Source of the DNA: Scatomorpha merdavium
Lineage (GTDB): Bacteria; Bacillota; Clostridia; Oscillospirales; Oscillospiraceae
Length of the DNA stretch: 64,000 nucleotides
Direction: 5' to 3'
Assembly (NCBI GenBank): GCA_018711415.1
Contig: DVIJ01000004.1
Span: 9,394 to 73,393, forward strand
The notes below the pieces were generated by a model. That model searched no databases. It worked only from the letters and a program-made list of their open reading frames with translations, and was not told where the DNA came from. The position numbers and the translations under genes are program-made. The first letter of the stretch is position 1; each line of letters starts with the position of its first letter. Shown one piece after another: positions 32,770 through 40,719 of the stretch.

Positions 32770-32800
32770 GGCCCCGCAGCACAAAACTGCGGGGCCTTTT
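32770..32800. terminator. Bidirectional terminator between tspO and tRNA-Ser
   Basis: Perfect 10-bp stem GGCCCCGCAG / CTGCGGGGCC with a 7-base loop. TTTT follows on the plus strand and TTCTTTTTTT on the minus strand, so it can end both tspO and the tRNA gene. Confidence 0.92.
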
Positions 32801-32891
32801 GGCGGAGATGGAGAGATTCGAACTCTCGAAGGGCTTTTGACCCTTACACGATTTCCAATCGTGCGCGCTCGACCAACTACGCGACATCTCC
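32800..32891 (-). tRNA. tRNA-Ser (anticodon GGA)
   Basis: Read on the minus strand, the 7-bp acceptor arms GGAGATG and CATCTCC, the anticodon stem ACGATT-GGA-AATCGT, a long class II variable arm (GGGTCAAAAGCCC) and the T arm GAGAGTTCGAATCTCTC are all present. Discriminator G is followed by an encoded CCA. The GGA anticodon reads UCC and UCU serine codons. Length 92 including CCA. Confidence 0.97.
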
Positions 32892-32968
32892 ACGCGCTGC
32901 CCGAACTGACCTTATCCAGTTGACGCCCACATATAATAAATGAAAAATCCGATAAAGTCAAGAAAAAC

Positions 32969-33448
32969 TTACAGCCAAAGCGCTTCGAGGATGATCTCCT
33001 TCAAAATCCCGGCGTGGCGCTCCTCGTCCGCGGCGTTTTTGAGGTAGACCTCCGCGAGCGGGGAACGGTCCCCGTCGCCGGCGGCGCGCCTGTAGGCCTC
33101 GGCAGCGGCGAGCTCGTCGCGGTAGGCCCCGCGCAGCGCCCTGAGCCCGCCCCGCGGCATGGGGCAGGAGCCGGGAGGCAGGCAGGTCTCGCCCTCCAGG
33201 AGGAAGTGTTCGCCCTGCAGCGCGCGCAGGTGGCCGCGCTCCTCCGCCGCGAGCTGGCGGAGCCGGCAGGCATAGCGCGGGAAACGCCTCGCGGCCGCCT
33301 CGTAAAAGGCCGCGGCAAGGGCCTCGTCCGCAATGAAGCCGCGCAGCTCCTCCAGGCCGGACCCGCTCTGCTCCACCGCCGCCTTTCCGCAGACCCGGTC
33401 CCATACCTCGCCGAAGTCCTCCAGCGCCCTTTTCGTGTTCCCGTCCAT
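32969..33448 (-). CDS. Ferritin-like (rubrerythrin-type) four-helix protein
   Basis: A 159-residue protein with two copies of the di-iron half-site pattern of the ferritin-like superfamily: DEALAAAFYEAAARRF then AAEERGHLRAL, and DELAAAEAYRRAA then ADEERHAGIL. Each half gives a Glu on the first helix and an EExxH on the second, so the di-iron centre is probably intact. The central segment CLPPGSCPMPRGGL carries two cysteines. No rubredoxin domain is present. It may be a peroxide or oxygen reductase or a metal-storage protein. The start is fixed by GGAGGTG before this ATG; an upstream extension would read into rsmE antisense. Confidence 0.75.
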   Translation of the reverse strand: MDGNTKRALEDFGEVWDRVCGKAAVEQSGSGLEELRGFIADEALAAAFYEAAARRFPRYACRLRQLAAEERGHLRALQGEHFLLEGETCLPPGSCPMPRGGLRALRGAYRDELAAAEAYRRAAGDGDRSPLAEVYLKNAADEERHAGILKEIILEALWL

Positions 33449-33551
33449 ACGCCGCACCTCCATGCAATTCCTGTTACATGATATGCCGCGCTTGAAAAGG
33501 CGTGACGGATGTGAGATAATCAGAAAAAAGTCGAGCGGGAGGTCTTTTGGG

Positions 33552-34289
33552 ATGGCGAGATTTTTCATGGCCGGGTCCAACATAGCGGGAGGCAGGGCCG
33601 TCATACGCGGGCAGGACGCCGAGCACATCCGTGTGCTGAGGCTGCGTCCGGGGGAAGACCTCGTCATCTGCGACGGGCGCGGCACCGATTACCGCTGCAG
33701 GCTCGTGAGCTCCGGCCCCGAGGAGGCAGAGGCCGAGGTCCTGGAGGTCGTCCCCTGCCGGGGCGAACCGGGCGTGGAGGTGACTGTCTACGCCGGCCTG
33801 CCCAAGGGCGAGCGCGCGGACTTCCTCATCCAGAAATCCGTCGAGGCCGGGGCTTCCGGCGTGGTGTTCTTCAACTGCGAGCGCTGCATAGCCAGGCCGG
33901 ACGGGCGCAGCATGGAGAAAAAGCTCGAGCGCTTCTCCCGCATCGCCGAGGCCGCCGCGCAGCAGTCCGGCCGCGGGAGGATACCCAGGGTCGAGTACGA
34001 GCACAGCTACGTCGAAATGCTGGGCAGGGCCGTGAAGGCAGAGGCCAGGCTCTTCATGTACGAGACCGGCGAGGACCGCGTCCCCATGAAGTCCGCCATA
34101 GAGGCCGCGGGCGGCTTCGCCACCGCCTCCGTGGTCACGGGACCGGAGGGCGGCTTCACCGAGGCGGAGGCCAAGATGGCCAGGGTATGCGGCATGACGC
34201 TCTGCTCCATGGGCGAGCGCATCCTCCGCTGCGAGACGGCGCCCGTCATCGCCGTCAGCGCGATAATGTACGCCACGGGCAACCTCTGA
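33552..34289 (+). CDS. rsmE: 16S rRNA (uracil1498-N3)-methyltransferase
   Basis: RsmE methylates U1498 of 16S rRNA near the decoding centre using S-adenosylmethionine. The 245-residue protein has the PUA-like N terminus (AEHIRVLRLRPGEDLVICDG) and a SPOUT knot in the C-terminal half: QKSVEAGASGVVFF, VTGPEGGFTEAE and SMGERILRCETAP. An open frame extends about 70 codons upstream but only this ATG has GGGAGG at suitable spacing and a correct N terminus. prmA, its common neighbour, is absent. Confidence 0.95.
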   Translation: MARFFMAGSNIAGGRAVIRGQDAEHIRVLRLRPGEDLVICDGRGTDYRCRLVSSGPEEAEAEVLEVVPCRGEPGVEVTVYAGLPKGERADFLIQKSVEAGASGVVFFNCERCIARPDGRSMEKKLERFSRIAEAAAQQSGRGRIPRVEYEHSYVEMLGRAVKAEARLFMYETGEDRVPMKSAIEAAGGFATASVVTGPEGGFTEAEAKMARVCGMTLCSMGERILRCETAPVIAVSAIMYATGNL

Positions 34290-34295
34290 AAAATA

Positions 34296-34329
34296 CCCGC
34301 GCCGGGAAAGCCCGGCGCGGGGTTTTTTT
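34296..34329. terminator. Bidirectional terminator between rsmE and tdk
   Basis: Perfect 11-bp stem CCCGCGCCGGG with an AAAG loop, followed by TTTTTTT on the plus strand; the minus strand has TATTTTT after the stem. Confidence 0.93.
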
Positions 34330-34906
34330 ATTTCTGCTGCTGCCTTATCCTGCGGCGCCAGCAGCGGTGGCACATGGCGACGTAGGCGTCGTTCCCGCCG
34401 AGGAACACCTGCTCGCCCTCGGTGACGACCCTGCCGTCCGGCGTGAGGCGCGCGTTCACGGTGGCCTTGGCCCCGCAGGCGCAGACTGTCTTTATCTCCG
34501 TTATCGAGTCCGCCAGCTCCAGGAGCCGCTTCGAGCCGGGGAACATGTGCGTCAGGAAATCGGTCCTCAGCCCGAAGCAGAGGACGGGGACGTCCAGCTC
34601 GTCCACGATGTCGCGCAGCTCGTCGATCTGCTCGGGCGTGAAGAACTGGGCCTCGTCCGCTATGATGACGTCTCTCCCGCCCGTGGCGGAATAGAGCTCG
34701 CGTATGCTGTCCGTAGGCGAGACGACCTCCGCCTCCCGCATCAGGCCGACGCGGCTCTTCACGATGTTGGCGCCGTCCCGGTCGTCGATGCTGGGCTTTA
34801 TGAGCCAGACCGTCATGCCCAGCTCCTCATAGTTGAACTGGGTGATGAGCGCCTGGGCGGACTTGGAGCTGCCCATGGCCCCGTATTTGAAATAGAGCTT
34901 AGCCAT
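34328..34906 (-). CDS. tdk: Thymidine kinase
   Basis: Type II thymidine kinase phosphorylates thymidine (and deoxyuridine) with ATP. The 192-residue protein has the P-loop KYGAMGSSKS, the catalytic-base region DVIIADEAQFF, and four zinc cysteines in CACG and CHRC of the lasso domain. Full length. It overlaps the end of udk by eight bases, making a two-gene pyrimidine salvage operon. Confidence 0.96.
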   Translation of the reverse strand: MAKLYFKYGAMGSSKSAQALITQFNYEELGMTVWLIKPSIDDRDGANIVKSRVGLMREAEVVSPTDSIRELYSATGGRDVIIADEAQFFTPEQIDELRDIVDELDVPVLCFGLRTDFLTHMFPGSKRLLELADSITEIKTVCACGAKATVNARLTPDGRVVTEGEQVFLGGNDAYVAMCHRCWRRRIRQQQK

Positions 34907-35531
34907 TTGCGTTCACCTCGCTCACATGTGCTCGAATACGCTCCGTCAGCATATCCATGGCCACGAGGTTGTGGCCGCCCTCGGGGACGATTATGTCCGC
35001 GTTGCGCTTGGAGGGCTCAACGTACATCTCATGCATGGGCTTGACCGTGGTGAGGTACTGGTCCACGACGGATTCGAGGCTGCGGCCCCTGTCGCGCACG
35101 TCGCGGACTATTCGGCGGAGGATACGCTCGTCGGCGTCCGTATCGACGAAGATCTTGATGTCCAGCAGCTCGCAGAGCCGCGGGTCCTGCAGGATGAGTA
35201 TGCCCTCCACCAGGACGACGGGCGAGGGCTTCACGAGGACGGTCTTGTCCGAGCGGTTGTGGACGGTGTAGTCGTAGACGGGACAGCGGATCGCCTGGCC
35301 TGCGCGCAGGCGCTTGAGGTCCCGGATCATGAGCTCGGTGTCGAAGGCGTCCGGGCAGTCGTAGTTGAGCAGCGCGCGCTGCTCGTAGCTGAGCTCGTCG
35401 TGGGCTTTATAGTAGTTGTCGTGGTAGATGACGCTGACGTTGTTTGCAAATCTCTGGACCAGCCTGCGCGTTATCGTGGTCTTGCCGCTGCCGGTGCCTC
35501 CCGCTATGCCTATGGTCATGACGCTGCCCAT
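34899..35531 (-). CDS. udk: Uridine kinase
   Basis: Udk phosphorylates uridine and cytidine to UMP and CMP. The 210-residue P-loop kinase shows IGIAGGTGSGKTTITRRL, the substrate region YHDNYYKAHDEL and NYDCPDAFDTEL, and the late RRIVRDVRDRGRS. Start ATG at the window of the promoter; a second ATG four codons later is equally close to the family N terminus, so the start is uncertain by four residues. Confidence 0.94.
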   Translation of the reverse strand: MGSVMTIGIAGGTGSGKTTITRRLVQRFANNVSVIYHDNYYKAHDELSYEQRALLNYDCPDAFDTELMIRDLKRLRAGQAIRCPVYDYTVHNRSDKTVLVKPSPVVLVEGILILQDPRLCELLDIKIFVDTDADERILRRIVRDVRDRGRSLESVVDQYLTTVKPMHEMYVEPSKRNADIIVPEGGHNLVAMDMLTERIRAHVSEVNANG

Positions 35532-35558
35532 TCCAGCACTCCCCCTTTATCCGACACG

Positions 35559-35587
35559 ATTTTACCACAGCCCGCCGCCATATGCAA
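35559..35587 (-). promoter_or_regulatory. Sigma-A promoter of udk-tdk
   Basis: On the minus strand TTGCAT (35582-35587) and TAAAAT (35559-35564) are 17 bases apart. Its -35 box is one base from the -35 box of the divergent deoD promoter. Confidence 0.75.
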
Positions 35588-35588
35588 T

Positions 35589-35617
35589 TTGACTTTTGGG
35601 GGTGCGGAGGATATAAT
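35589..35617 (+). promoter_or_regulatory. Sigma-A promoter of deoD
   Basis: TTGACT (35589-35594) and perfect TATAAT (35612-35617) are 17 bases apart, about 20 bases before the GGAGG ribosome site. Confidence 0.85.
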
Positions 35618-35651
35618 TTTCACACATTTAACTTTAATGGAGGTAAAAGCC

Positions 35652-36368
35652 ATGCCCACACCGCACAACAGCGCCGTGAAAGGCGACTTTGCAAAAACCG
35701 TCCTCATGCCCGGAGACCCGCTCCGGTCCAAGTACATAGCCGAAAACTTCCTCACTGAGCCGAAGCTCGTGAACAACGTGCGCGGCGTCCAGGGCTACAC
35801 GGGGCTCTGGAAGGGCGCGCGTGTCTCCGTCCAGGCCAGCGGCATGGGCATCCCGTCCATCGGGATCTACAGCTGGGAGCTCTTCACGGAATATGGTGTC
35901 GAGAACATCATCAGGATAGGCTCGGCGGGCGGTCTGGCGGACGAGCTGCAGCTCATGGACATCGTGGCGGCGGTCGGGGCCTGCACGGACTCGAACTTCG
36001 CCCACCAGTTCGGGATAAACGGCACTTTCGCGCCGACGGCGGACTGGACGCTGCTGTCCACGGCCATGCGCCTGGCGGGCGAGTCCGGGCTGCATATAAA
36101 GGCGGGCAACGTCCTGTCGGCGGACAACTTCTATAATGACGGCTCGGACGGGCCGGACCAGTGGAAGAAGATGGGTGTCCTCGCCGTAGAGATGGAGGCC
36201 GCCGGCCTCTACATGACCGCCGCGCGCACCGGCGGACACGCGCTCTGCCTCTGCACGATATCGGACCACCTATACAAGCCGGAGCTGCTCACGCCCGAGG
36301 AGCGCCAGACCGGCTTCAACGAGATGATCACCCTTGCGCTCGACACCGCGGCTGAGATGGCTGATTGA
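35652..36368 (+). CDS. deoD: Purine-nucleoside phosphorylase, hexameric DeoD type
   Basis: DeoD splits purine (deoxy)ribonucleosides with phosphate into base and (deoxy)ribose 1-phosphate. The 238-residue protein has KTVLMPGDPLRSKYIAENFL (phosphate-binding G and R), GMGIPSIGIYSWEL, IIRIGSAGGL, VEMEAAGLYMTA (ribose-binding ME) and CTISDHLY with the catalytic Asp. The frame is open far upstream, but GGAGG and the promoter fix this ATG. It is followed by the nucleoside importer genes. Confidence 0.97.
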   Translation: MPTPHNSAVKGDFAKTVLMPGDPLRSKYIAENFLTEPKLVNNVRGVQGYTGLWKGARVSVQASGMGIPSIGIYSWELFTEYGVENIIRIGSAGGLADELQLMDIVAAVGACTDSNFAHQFGINGTFAPTADWTLLSTAMRLAGESGLHIKAGNVLSADNFYNDGSDGPDQWKKMGVLAVEMEAAGLYMTAARTGGHALCLCTISDHLYKPELLTPEERQTGFNEMITLALDTAAEMAD

Positions 36369-36404
36369 CATAATAAATTTACAGATCGGATACGGGCAAT
36401 TTAC

Positions 36405-36433
36405 TTGAATGATACATTGCAAGGTGATATAAT
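36405..36433 (+). promoter_or_regulatory. Sigma-A promoter of the nucleoside-binding lipoprotein gene
   Basis: TTGAAT (36405-36410) and perfect TATAAT (36428-36433) are 17 bases apart, 65 bases before the coding start. Confidence 0.82.
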
Positions 36434-36498
36434 CTTAAGGCACAGTTGTGTGCATGGAAGATCCGAATTCAAAAATGAAACGGAGGATACATACAGAA

Positions 36499-37764
36499 AT
36501 GAAGAAGTTTCTTGCACTGCTTCTGGCCCTGGTGATGGTCTTCGCGCTGGCGGCCTGCGGCACTCCCGCCGCCGACCCGACTGACACGCCGGATGACAAC
36601 ACCGTGACTGACACTCCGGACGACACCCCGGACGACACCCCGGACGATACCCCGGATGACACTCCGGACGACACCACTACCATTACCGACCCCAACGAGA
36701 TCCCGAACGACGCAGAGTCTGCGGACGGCACCTACGAGGTCGCCTTCGTCACCGACGTCGGCCAGCTCCAGGACGGCTCCTTCAACGAGGGCACCTGGAA
36801 CGGCGTCAAGCTGTACGCTGCGAACAACGGCCTGACCTACAAGTACTATCAGCCCGCCAACGGCAACGAGGCCACCGATGATGACCGCGTGAACGCCATG
36901 CAGGCTGCTGTCGACGCGGGCGCGAAGGTCGTCGTCTGCGCCGGCTTCCTGCAGGAGGCCGCTCTCCGCACCGCCGCCATCAACAATCCCGACGTCAACT
37001 TCGTGTTCATCGACGGCTACCCGCTGGACGATGATCCCGATCCCAATGTGATGGGCAACATCCTGCCCAACGTTGCGGGCATCAACTTCCAGGAAGAGCA
37101 GTGCGGCTATCTGGCCGGCTACGCCATCGTGAAGGAAGGCTTCACGAAGATCGGCTTCTCCGGCGGCGGCGGCGGCACCAACCCGGCCTGCTGCCGTTAC
37201 GGCTACGGCTATCTGCAGGGCGCGAGCGCGGCGGCTGTTGAGATGGGCGTGAACGTCGACGTCATGTACTCCTGGCAGTACGGCGGCACCTTCTCCGCTT
37301 CTCCGGAGCTGCAGACCATGATCAACGGCTGGTATGTGAACGGCACTGAGGTCGTGTTCGCCTGCGGCGGCTCGATGTTCAGCTCCATCGTTGCGGCTGC
37401 CGGCGCGAACGACGGCATCGTCATCGGTGTTGACGTTGACCAGAGCCCGCTGAGCGACACTGTCATTACCTCTGCCCTGAAGGGCATCTCCCAGGCCGCC
37501 CAGGTCGCCCTGGCGCACCACTATGACGGCACCTGGACCGAGATCGGCGGCGTACAGACGACCCTCGGCGCGAACGACGACGCCGTCGGCCTGCCGACTG
37601 CCACCTGGTCCATGGAGAACTACACTGTTGAGGAGTACGAGGCCCAGCTCGCCGCCATGAAGGACGGCAGCCTGGTCGTCGATCCTCACTACCCCGGCGA
37701 GGCCGAGGGCATGGACGCCACCGCCACGCTCGAGCTGCCGAACCTGAACATCACCGTGGTGTGA
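36499..37764 (+). CDS. BMP-family nucleoside-binding lipoprotein of an ABC importer
   Basis: A 421-residue solute-binding protein. MKKFLALLLALVMVFALAAC is a lipoprotein signal with lipobox LAAC. A Thr/Pro/Asp-rich linker with five TPDD repeats (~39-58) separates the anchor from the BMP/PnrA-like domain: EVAFVTDVGQLQDGSFNEGT (the DxGxxxDxxFN signature), FVFIDG, NFQEEQCGYLAGYA and VIGVDVDQSPLS. PnrA and NupN relatives bind purine nucleosides. The N-terminal start is chosen for the signal peptide; GGAGG is 11 bases upstream. A terminator after the gene followed by a new promoter suggests the binding protein is made in excess over the transporter. Confidence 0.93.
   Translation: MKKFLALLLALVMVFALAACGTPAADPTDTPDDNTVTDTPDDTPDDTPDDTPDDTPDDTTTITDPNEIPNDAESADGTYEVAFVTDVGQLQDGSFNEGTWNGVKLYAANNGLTYKYYQPANGNEATDDDRVNAMQAAVDAGAKVVVCAGFLQEAALRTAAINNPDVNFVFIDGYPLDDDPDPNVMGNILPNVAGINFQEEQCGYLAGYAIVKEGFTKIGFSGGGGGTNPACCRYGYGYLQGASAAAVEMGVNVDVMYSWQYGGTFSASPELQTMINGWYVNGTEVVFACGGSMFSSIVAAAGANDGIVIGVDVDQSPLSDTVITSALKGISQAAQVALAHHYDGTWTEIGGVQTTLGANDDAVGLPTATWSMENYTVEEYEAQLAAMKDGSLVVDPHYPGEAEGMDATATLELPNLNITVV
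36613..36672 (+). repeat. Five tandem 12-bp repeats encoding TPDD
   Basis: Five direct copies of a 12-base unit (ACnCCGGAyGAy type) encode Thr-Pro-Asp-Asp in the linker of the lipoprotein. A sixth, diverged unit lies at about 36586-36597. Copy number could vary without changing frame. Confidence 0.9.
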
Positions 37765-37784
37765 TAAACAAGCCGAAACCTTGA

Positions 37785-37816
37785 AGAGAGGGCCCGGATG
37801 GGCCTTCTCTTTTTTT
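37785..37816 (+). terminator. Terminator after the nucleoside-binding lipoprotein gene
   Basis: An 11-bp stem AGAGAGGGCCC with one G-T pair and a GGAT loop is followed by TTTTTT. It separates the lipoprotein from the ATPase gene. Confidence 0.88.
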
Positions 37817-37848
37817 GTGCGGGGATGGGGTGAATCTGGATAATTTCC

Positions 37849-37877
37849 TTGTTTTTTGACGGGATGTAAATTATAAT
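37849..37877 (+). promoter_or_regulatory. Promoter candidate of the importer ATPase/permease operon
   Basis: TTGTTT (37849-37854) and perfect TATAAT (37872-37877) are 17 bases apart. A TTGACG also lies close by but at unsuitable spacing. Confidence 0.65.
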
Positions 37878-37909
37878 AAGGTGAAGTATGTTAAAAAGGG
37901 GGCGGGGCG

Positions 37910-39457
37910 GTGGCAGCGCAGCCGGAATACATAATAGAAATGCTCGGCATCACAAAGAGGTTCCCGGGCATCGTGGCCAACGACAATATCACGCTTCAGC
38001 TCAGGCGCGGCGAGATACACGCGCTTCTGGGCGAGAACGGCGCCGGCAAGAGCACGCTGATGAGCGTCCTCTTCGGCATGTACCAGCCGGAGGAGGGCAT
38101 CATCAAGAAGAACGGCGAGGCCGTGAAGATCAACGACCCGAACGACGCGACGGCTCTGGGCATAGGCATGGTGCACCAGCACTTCAAGCTCATCGAGGTC
38201 TTCACGGTGCTGGACAACATCATCCTCGGCGCGGAGACTACGAAGCTCGGCTTCCTGCAGAAGAGGGAGGCGCGCAAAAAGGTTGAGGCGCTCTCTGAGA
38301 AGTACGGCCTCAAGGTGGACCTCGACGCGAAGGTGGAGGACATCACAGTCGGCATGCAGCAGCGCGTCGAGATACTCAAGATGCTGTACAGGGACAATGA
38401 GATACTGATCTTCGACGAGCCAACGGCAGTGCTGACGCCGCAGGAGATAGAGGAGCTCATGCACACGATGCGCGGCTTTGCCAAAGAGGGCAAGAGCATC
38501 CTGTTCATCTCGCACAAGCTCAACGAGATAATGGAGGTCTCTGACCGCGTCACGGTACTGCGCAAGGGCAAGTGTATCGGCACGGTGAACACCTGCGACA
38601 CGAACAAGCAGGAGCTCTCGAACATGATGGTGGGCCGTCCCGTCCAGCTGGAGATACAGAAGGACGAGGCAAAGCCGAAGGACACGGTGCTGAAGGTCGA
38701 GGACCTGCACGTCCGGTCGAGGATACACAACAAGGACGCCGTGAAGGGCGTGAGCTTTGAGGTGCGCGAGGGCGAGATAGTCTGCATCGCGGGCATAGAC
38801 GGCAACGGCCAGACGGAGCTGGTGTACGGGCTGACGGGGCTGGAGAAGATAGAGTCCGGCAAGGTCACGCTCTGCGGGCGGGACATTTCGCACAGCAGCA
38901 TCGCGGCGCGCGGCGAGTGCATGAGCCACATACCAGAGGACAGGCACAAGCACGGGCTGGTCCTGGATTTCACGCTGGAGCAGAACATGGTGCTGCAGCG
39001 CTTTCAGGAAAAGCAGTTCCAGCACGCCGGCTTCATAGACACGGGCAGCGTGCGCAAATACGCCGAGCAGCTCATCGAGAAGTTCGACGTCCGCTCCGGG
39101 CAGGGGCCGGTGACGCGCGCGCGGAGCATGTCCGGCGGCAACCAGCAGAAGGCGATAATCGCGCGTGAGCTGGACCGGGATAAGCCGCTGGTCGTGGCTG
39201 TGCAGCCGACGCGCGGCCTGGACGTGGGCGCCATAGAGTATATACACGGCCAGCTTGTGGCGGCGCGGGACGCGGGCAAGGCGATACTGCTCGTGAGCCT
39301 GGAGCTGGATGAGGTTATGAGCCTTTCGGACAGGATACTGGTGATGTACGAGGGCGAGATCGTGGGCGAGCTCGACCCGAAGAAGACCACCGTGCAGGAG
39401 CTCGGCCTCTACATGGCCGGGGCGAAGCGCAAAGGCGGAAAGGGGGAGACGGCATGA
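37910..39457 (+). CDS. Nucleoside ABC importer, double ATP-binding subunit (NupO/YufO-like)
   Basis: The 515-residue protein has two ABC domains. The first has Walker A LLGENGAGKST (~40-49), a degenerate signature VGMQQRVEIL and Walker B LIFDEPTAVL. The second has a degenerate Walker A (GIDGNGQTELV), the canonical signature MSGGNQQKAI and a Walker B region in which PTRGLD is seen without the usual D-E pair (VAVQPTRGLD). This asymmetry is usual in the CUT2/BMP class of sugar and nucleoside importers. GTG start after AGGGGGCGGGG. It overlaps the first permease by four bases. Confidence 0.93.
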   Translation: MAAQPEYIIEMLGITKRFPGIVANDNITLQLRRGEIHALLGENGAGKSTLMSVLFGMYQPEEGIIKKNGEAVKINDPNDATALGIGMVHQHFKLIEVFTVLDNIILGAETTKLGFLQKREARKKVEALSEKYGLKVDLDAKVEDITVGMQQRVEILKMLYRDNEILIFDEPTAVLTPQEIEELMHTMRGFAKEGKSILFISHKLNEIMEVSDRVTVLRKGKCIGTVNTCDTNKQELSNMMVGRPVQLEIQKDEAKPKDTVLKVEDLHVRSRIHNKDAVKGVSFEVREGEIVCIAGIDGNGQTELVYGLTGLEKIESGKVTLCGRDISHSSIAARGECMSHIPEDRHKHGLVLDFTLEQNMVLQRFQEKQFQHAGFIDTGSVRKYAEQLIEKFDVRSGQGPVTRARSMSGGNQQKAIIARELDRDKPLVVAVQPTRGLDVGAIEYIHGQLVAARDAGKAILLVSLELDEVMSLSDRILVMYEGEIVGELDPKKTTVQELGLYMAGAKRKGGKGETA

Positions 39458-40719
39458 GGGAGCGACTGGACAGCTTCTGGTATAAGGCCGGCACGCGCAC
39501 AGTGCTGGCCAGCCTGGCCTCCATCGTGATCGGCCTTCTGGTGGGCTGCATCGTCATCCTGGTAGTGGGCTATACGAGCGACAACCTCTCGGCAAAAAGC
39601 GCCTGGGAGGGCGTGCGCATAGTCCTGGGCAGCATCTTTTCAACGGGCAGGAGCGAAGGCGCCCTGACCTTCGGCTTCAATCCTGTGAGCACGGGCAACA
39701 TGCTGTTCAGGGCGACGCCGCTTATAATGACGGGCCTTTCGGTGGCGGTGGCGTTCAAGACGGGCCTCTTCAATATCGGCGCGCCCGGCCAGTACCTCAT
39801 GGGCACGATGGCGAGCCTGATGATAGCGCTGTCGATACCGAGCGAGACGGTCCCGCCGACCATCATCTGGATAATCGCTTTTCTGGGCGGCATGGCGGCA
39901 GGCGCCCTGTGGGGCTGCATACCGGGCCTGGTCAAGGCGTATCTCAATATCAACGAAGTGCTCGCAAGCATCATGACGAACTGGATAGCCGCAAACCTGG
40001 TCACCTGGTGCTTTGAGGTGAGCAATTTTAAGAACGTCGTCGAGAATACCAAGACCAACTATATCTACAAGACGACATTCAACGACGTGGCCACGGCAAA
40101 GCTGGGCCTGGACAAGCTCTTCCCGGGCAGCCAGGTGAACGGCGGCATAATCGTGGCGATACTTATCGCCATACTGATGTACGTCGTAATCAACAAGACG
40201 ACGCTGGGCTATGAGCTGAAGGCCTGCGGCAGCAACAGGCATGCGGCGAGGTATGCGGGCATCAAGGACAAGCGGAACATCGTGCTGTCGATGGCGATAG
40301 CCGGTGCGCTGGCCGGCGGCGGCGCTGCGCTGTACTATCTGTCGGGGAACACGGAATTCTATTGGCAGACCTATCAGTCCCTGCCGGCGACGGGCTTCAA
40401 CGGCATACCCGTGGCGCTGCTGGCGGCGAACAACCCGGTAGGCGTCGTGTTCACGGGCATCTTCATGTCGATGCTGGACATTGCGGGCCAGCAGCTTACG
40501 AGCCTGACGCCGTATAACGAGTATCTGACCGACGTCATCATAGCGGTCATCGTGTACCTGAGCGCATTCTCGCTGGTCATAAAGATGCTGATCACCGGCA
40601 AGAAAACGCGCAAGGCAATGGAGGCCATCCCGAAGCTCGGCTACGAGCCGCAGCCGAAGAAGGAGGAGCCGCAGCCGGCGGCAGCCGCAGAGACTGAGAA
40701 GGGAGGCGATGGGCAATGA
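39454..40719 (+). CDS. Nucleoside ABC importer permease 1 (NupP/YufP-like)
   Basis: A 421-residue BPD_transp_2-family permease with about 9-10 membrane spans. Family landmarks are GLSVAVAFKTGLFNIGAPGQ, the EVLASIMTNWIA segment, and ACGSNRHAARYAGI before the coupling helix. The cytosolic C terminus is Lys/Glu/Pro-rich. It overlaps both neighbours by four bases (ATGA type), so the subunits are translated in step. Confidence 0.93.
   Translation: MRERLDSFWYKAGTRTVLASLASIVIGLLVGCIVILVVGYTSDNLSAKSAWEGVRIVLGSIFSTGRSEGALTFGFNPVSTGNMLFRATPLIMTGLSVAVAFKTGLFNIGAPGQYLMGTMASLMIALSIPSETVPPTIIWIIAFLGGMAAGALWGCIPGLVKAYLNINEVLASIMTNWIAANLVTWCFEVSNFKNVVENTKTNYIYKTTFNDVATAKLGLDKLFPGSQVNGGIIVAILIAILMYVVINKTTLGYELKACGSNRHAARYAGIKDKRNIVLSMAIAGALAGGGAALYYLSGNTEFYWQTYQSLPATGFNGIPVALLAANNPVGVVFTGIFMSMLDIAGQQLTSLTPYNEYLTDVIIAVIVYLSAFSLVIKMLITGKKTRKAMEAIPKLGYEPQPKKEEPQPAAAAETEKGGDGQ

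Noticed and set aside
32800..33448. Integration site or mobile element at tRNA-Ser
   Set aside because: No integrase, direct repeat of the tRNA end or change in base composition next to the tRNA gene.
36613..36672. CRISPR-like repeat array
   Set aside because: The units are 12-base direct repeats without spacers and encode a protein linker in frame.
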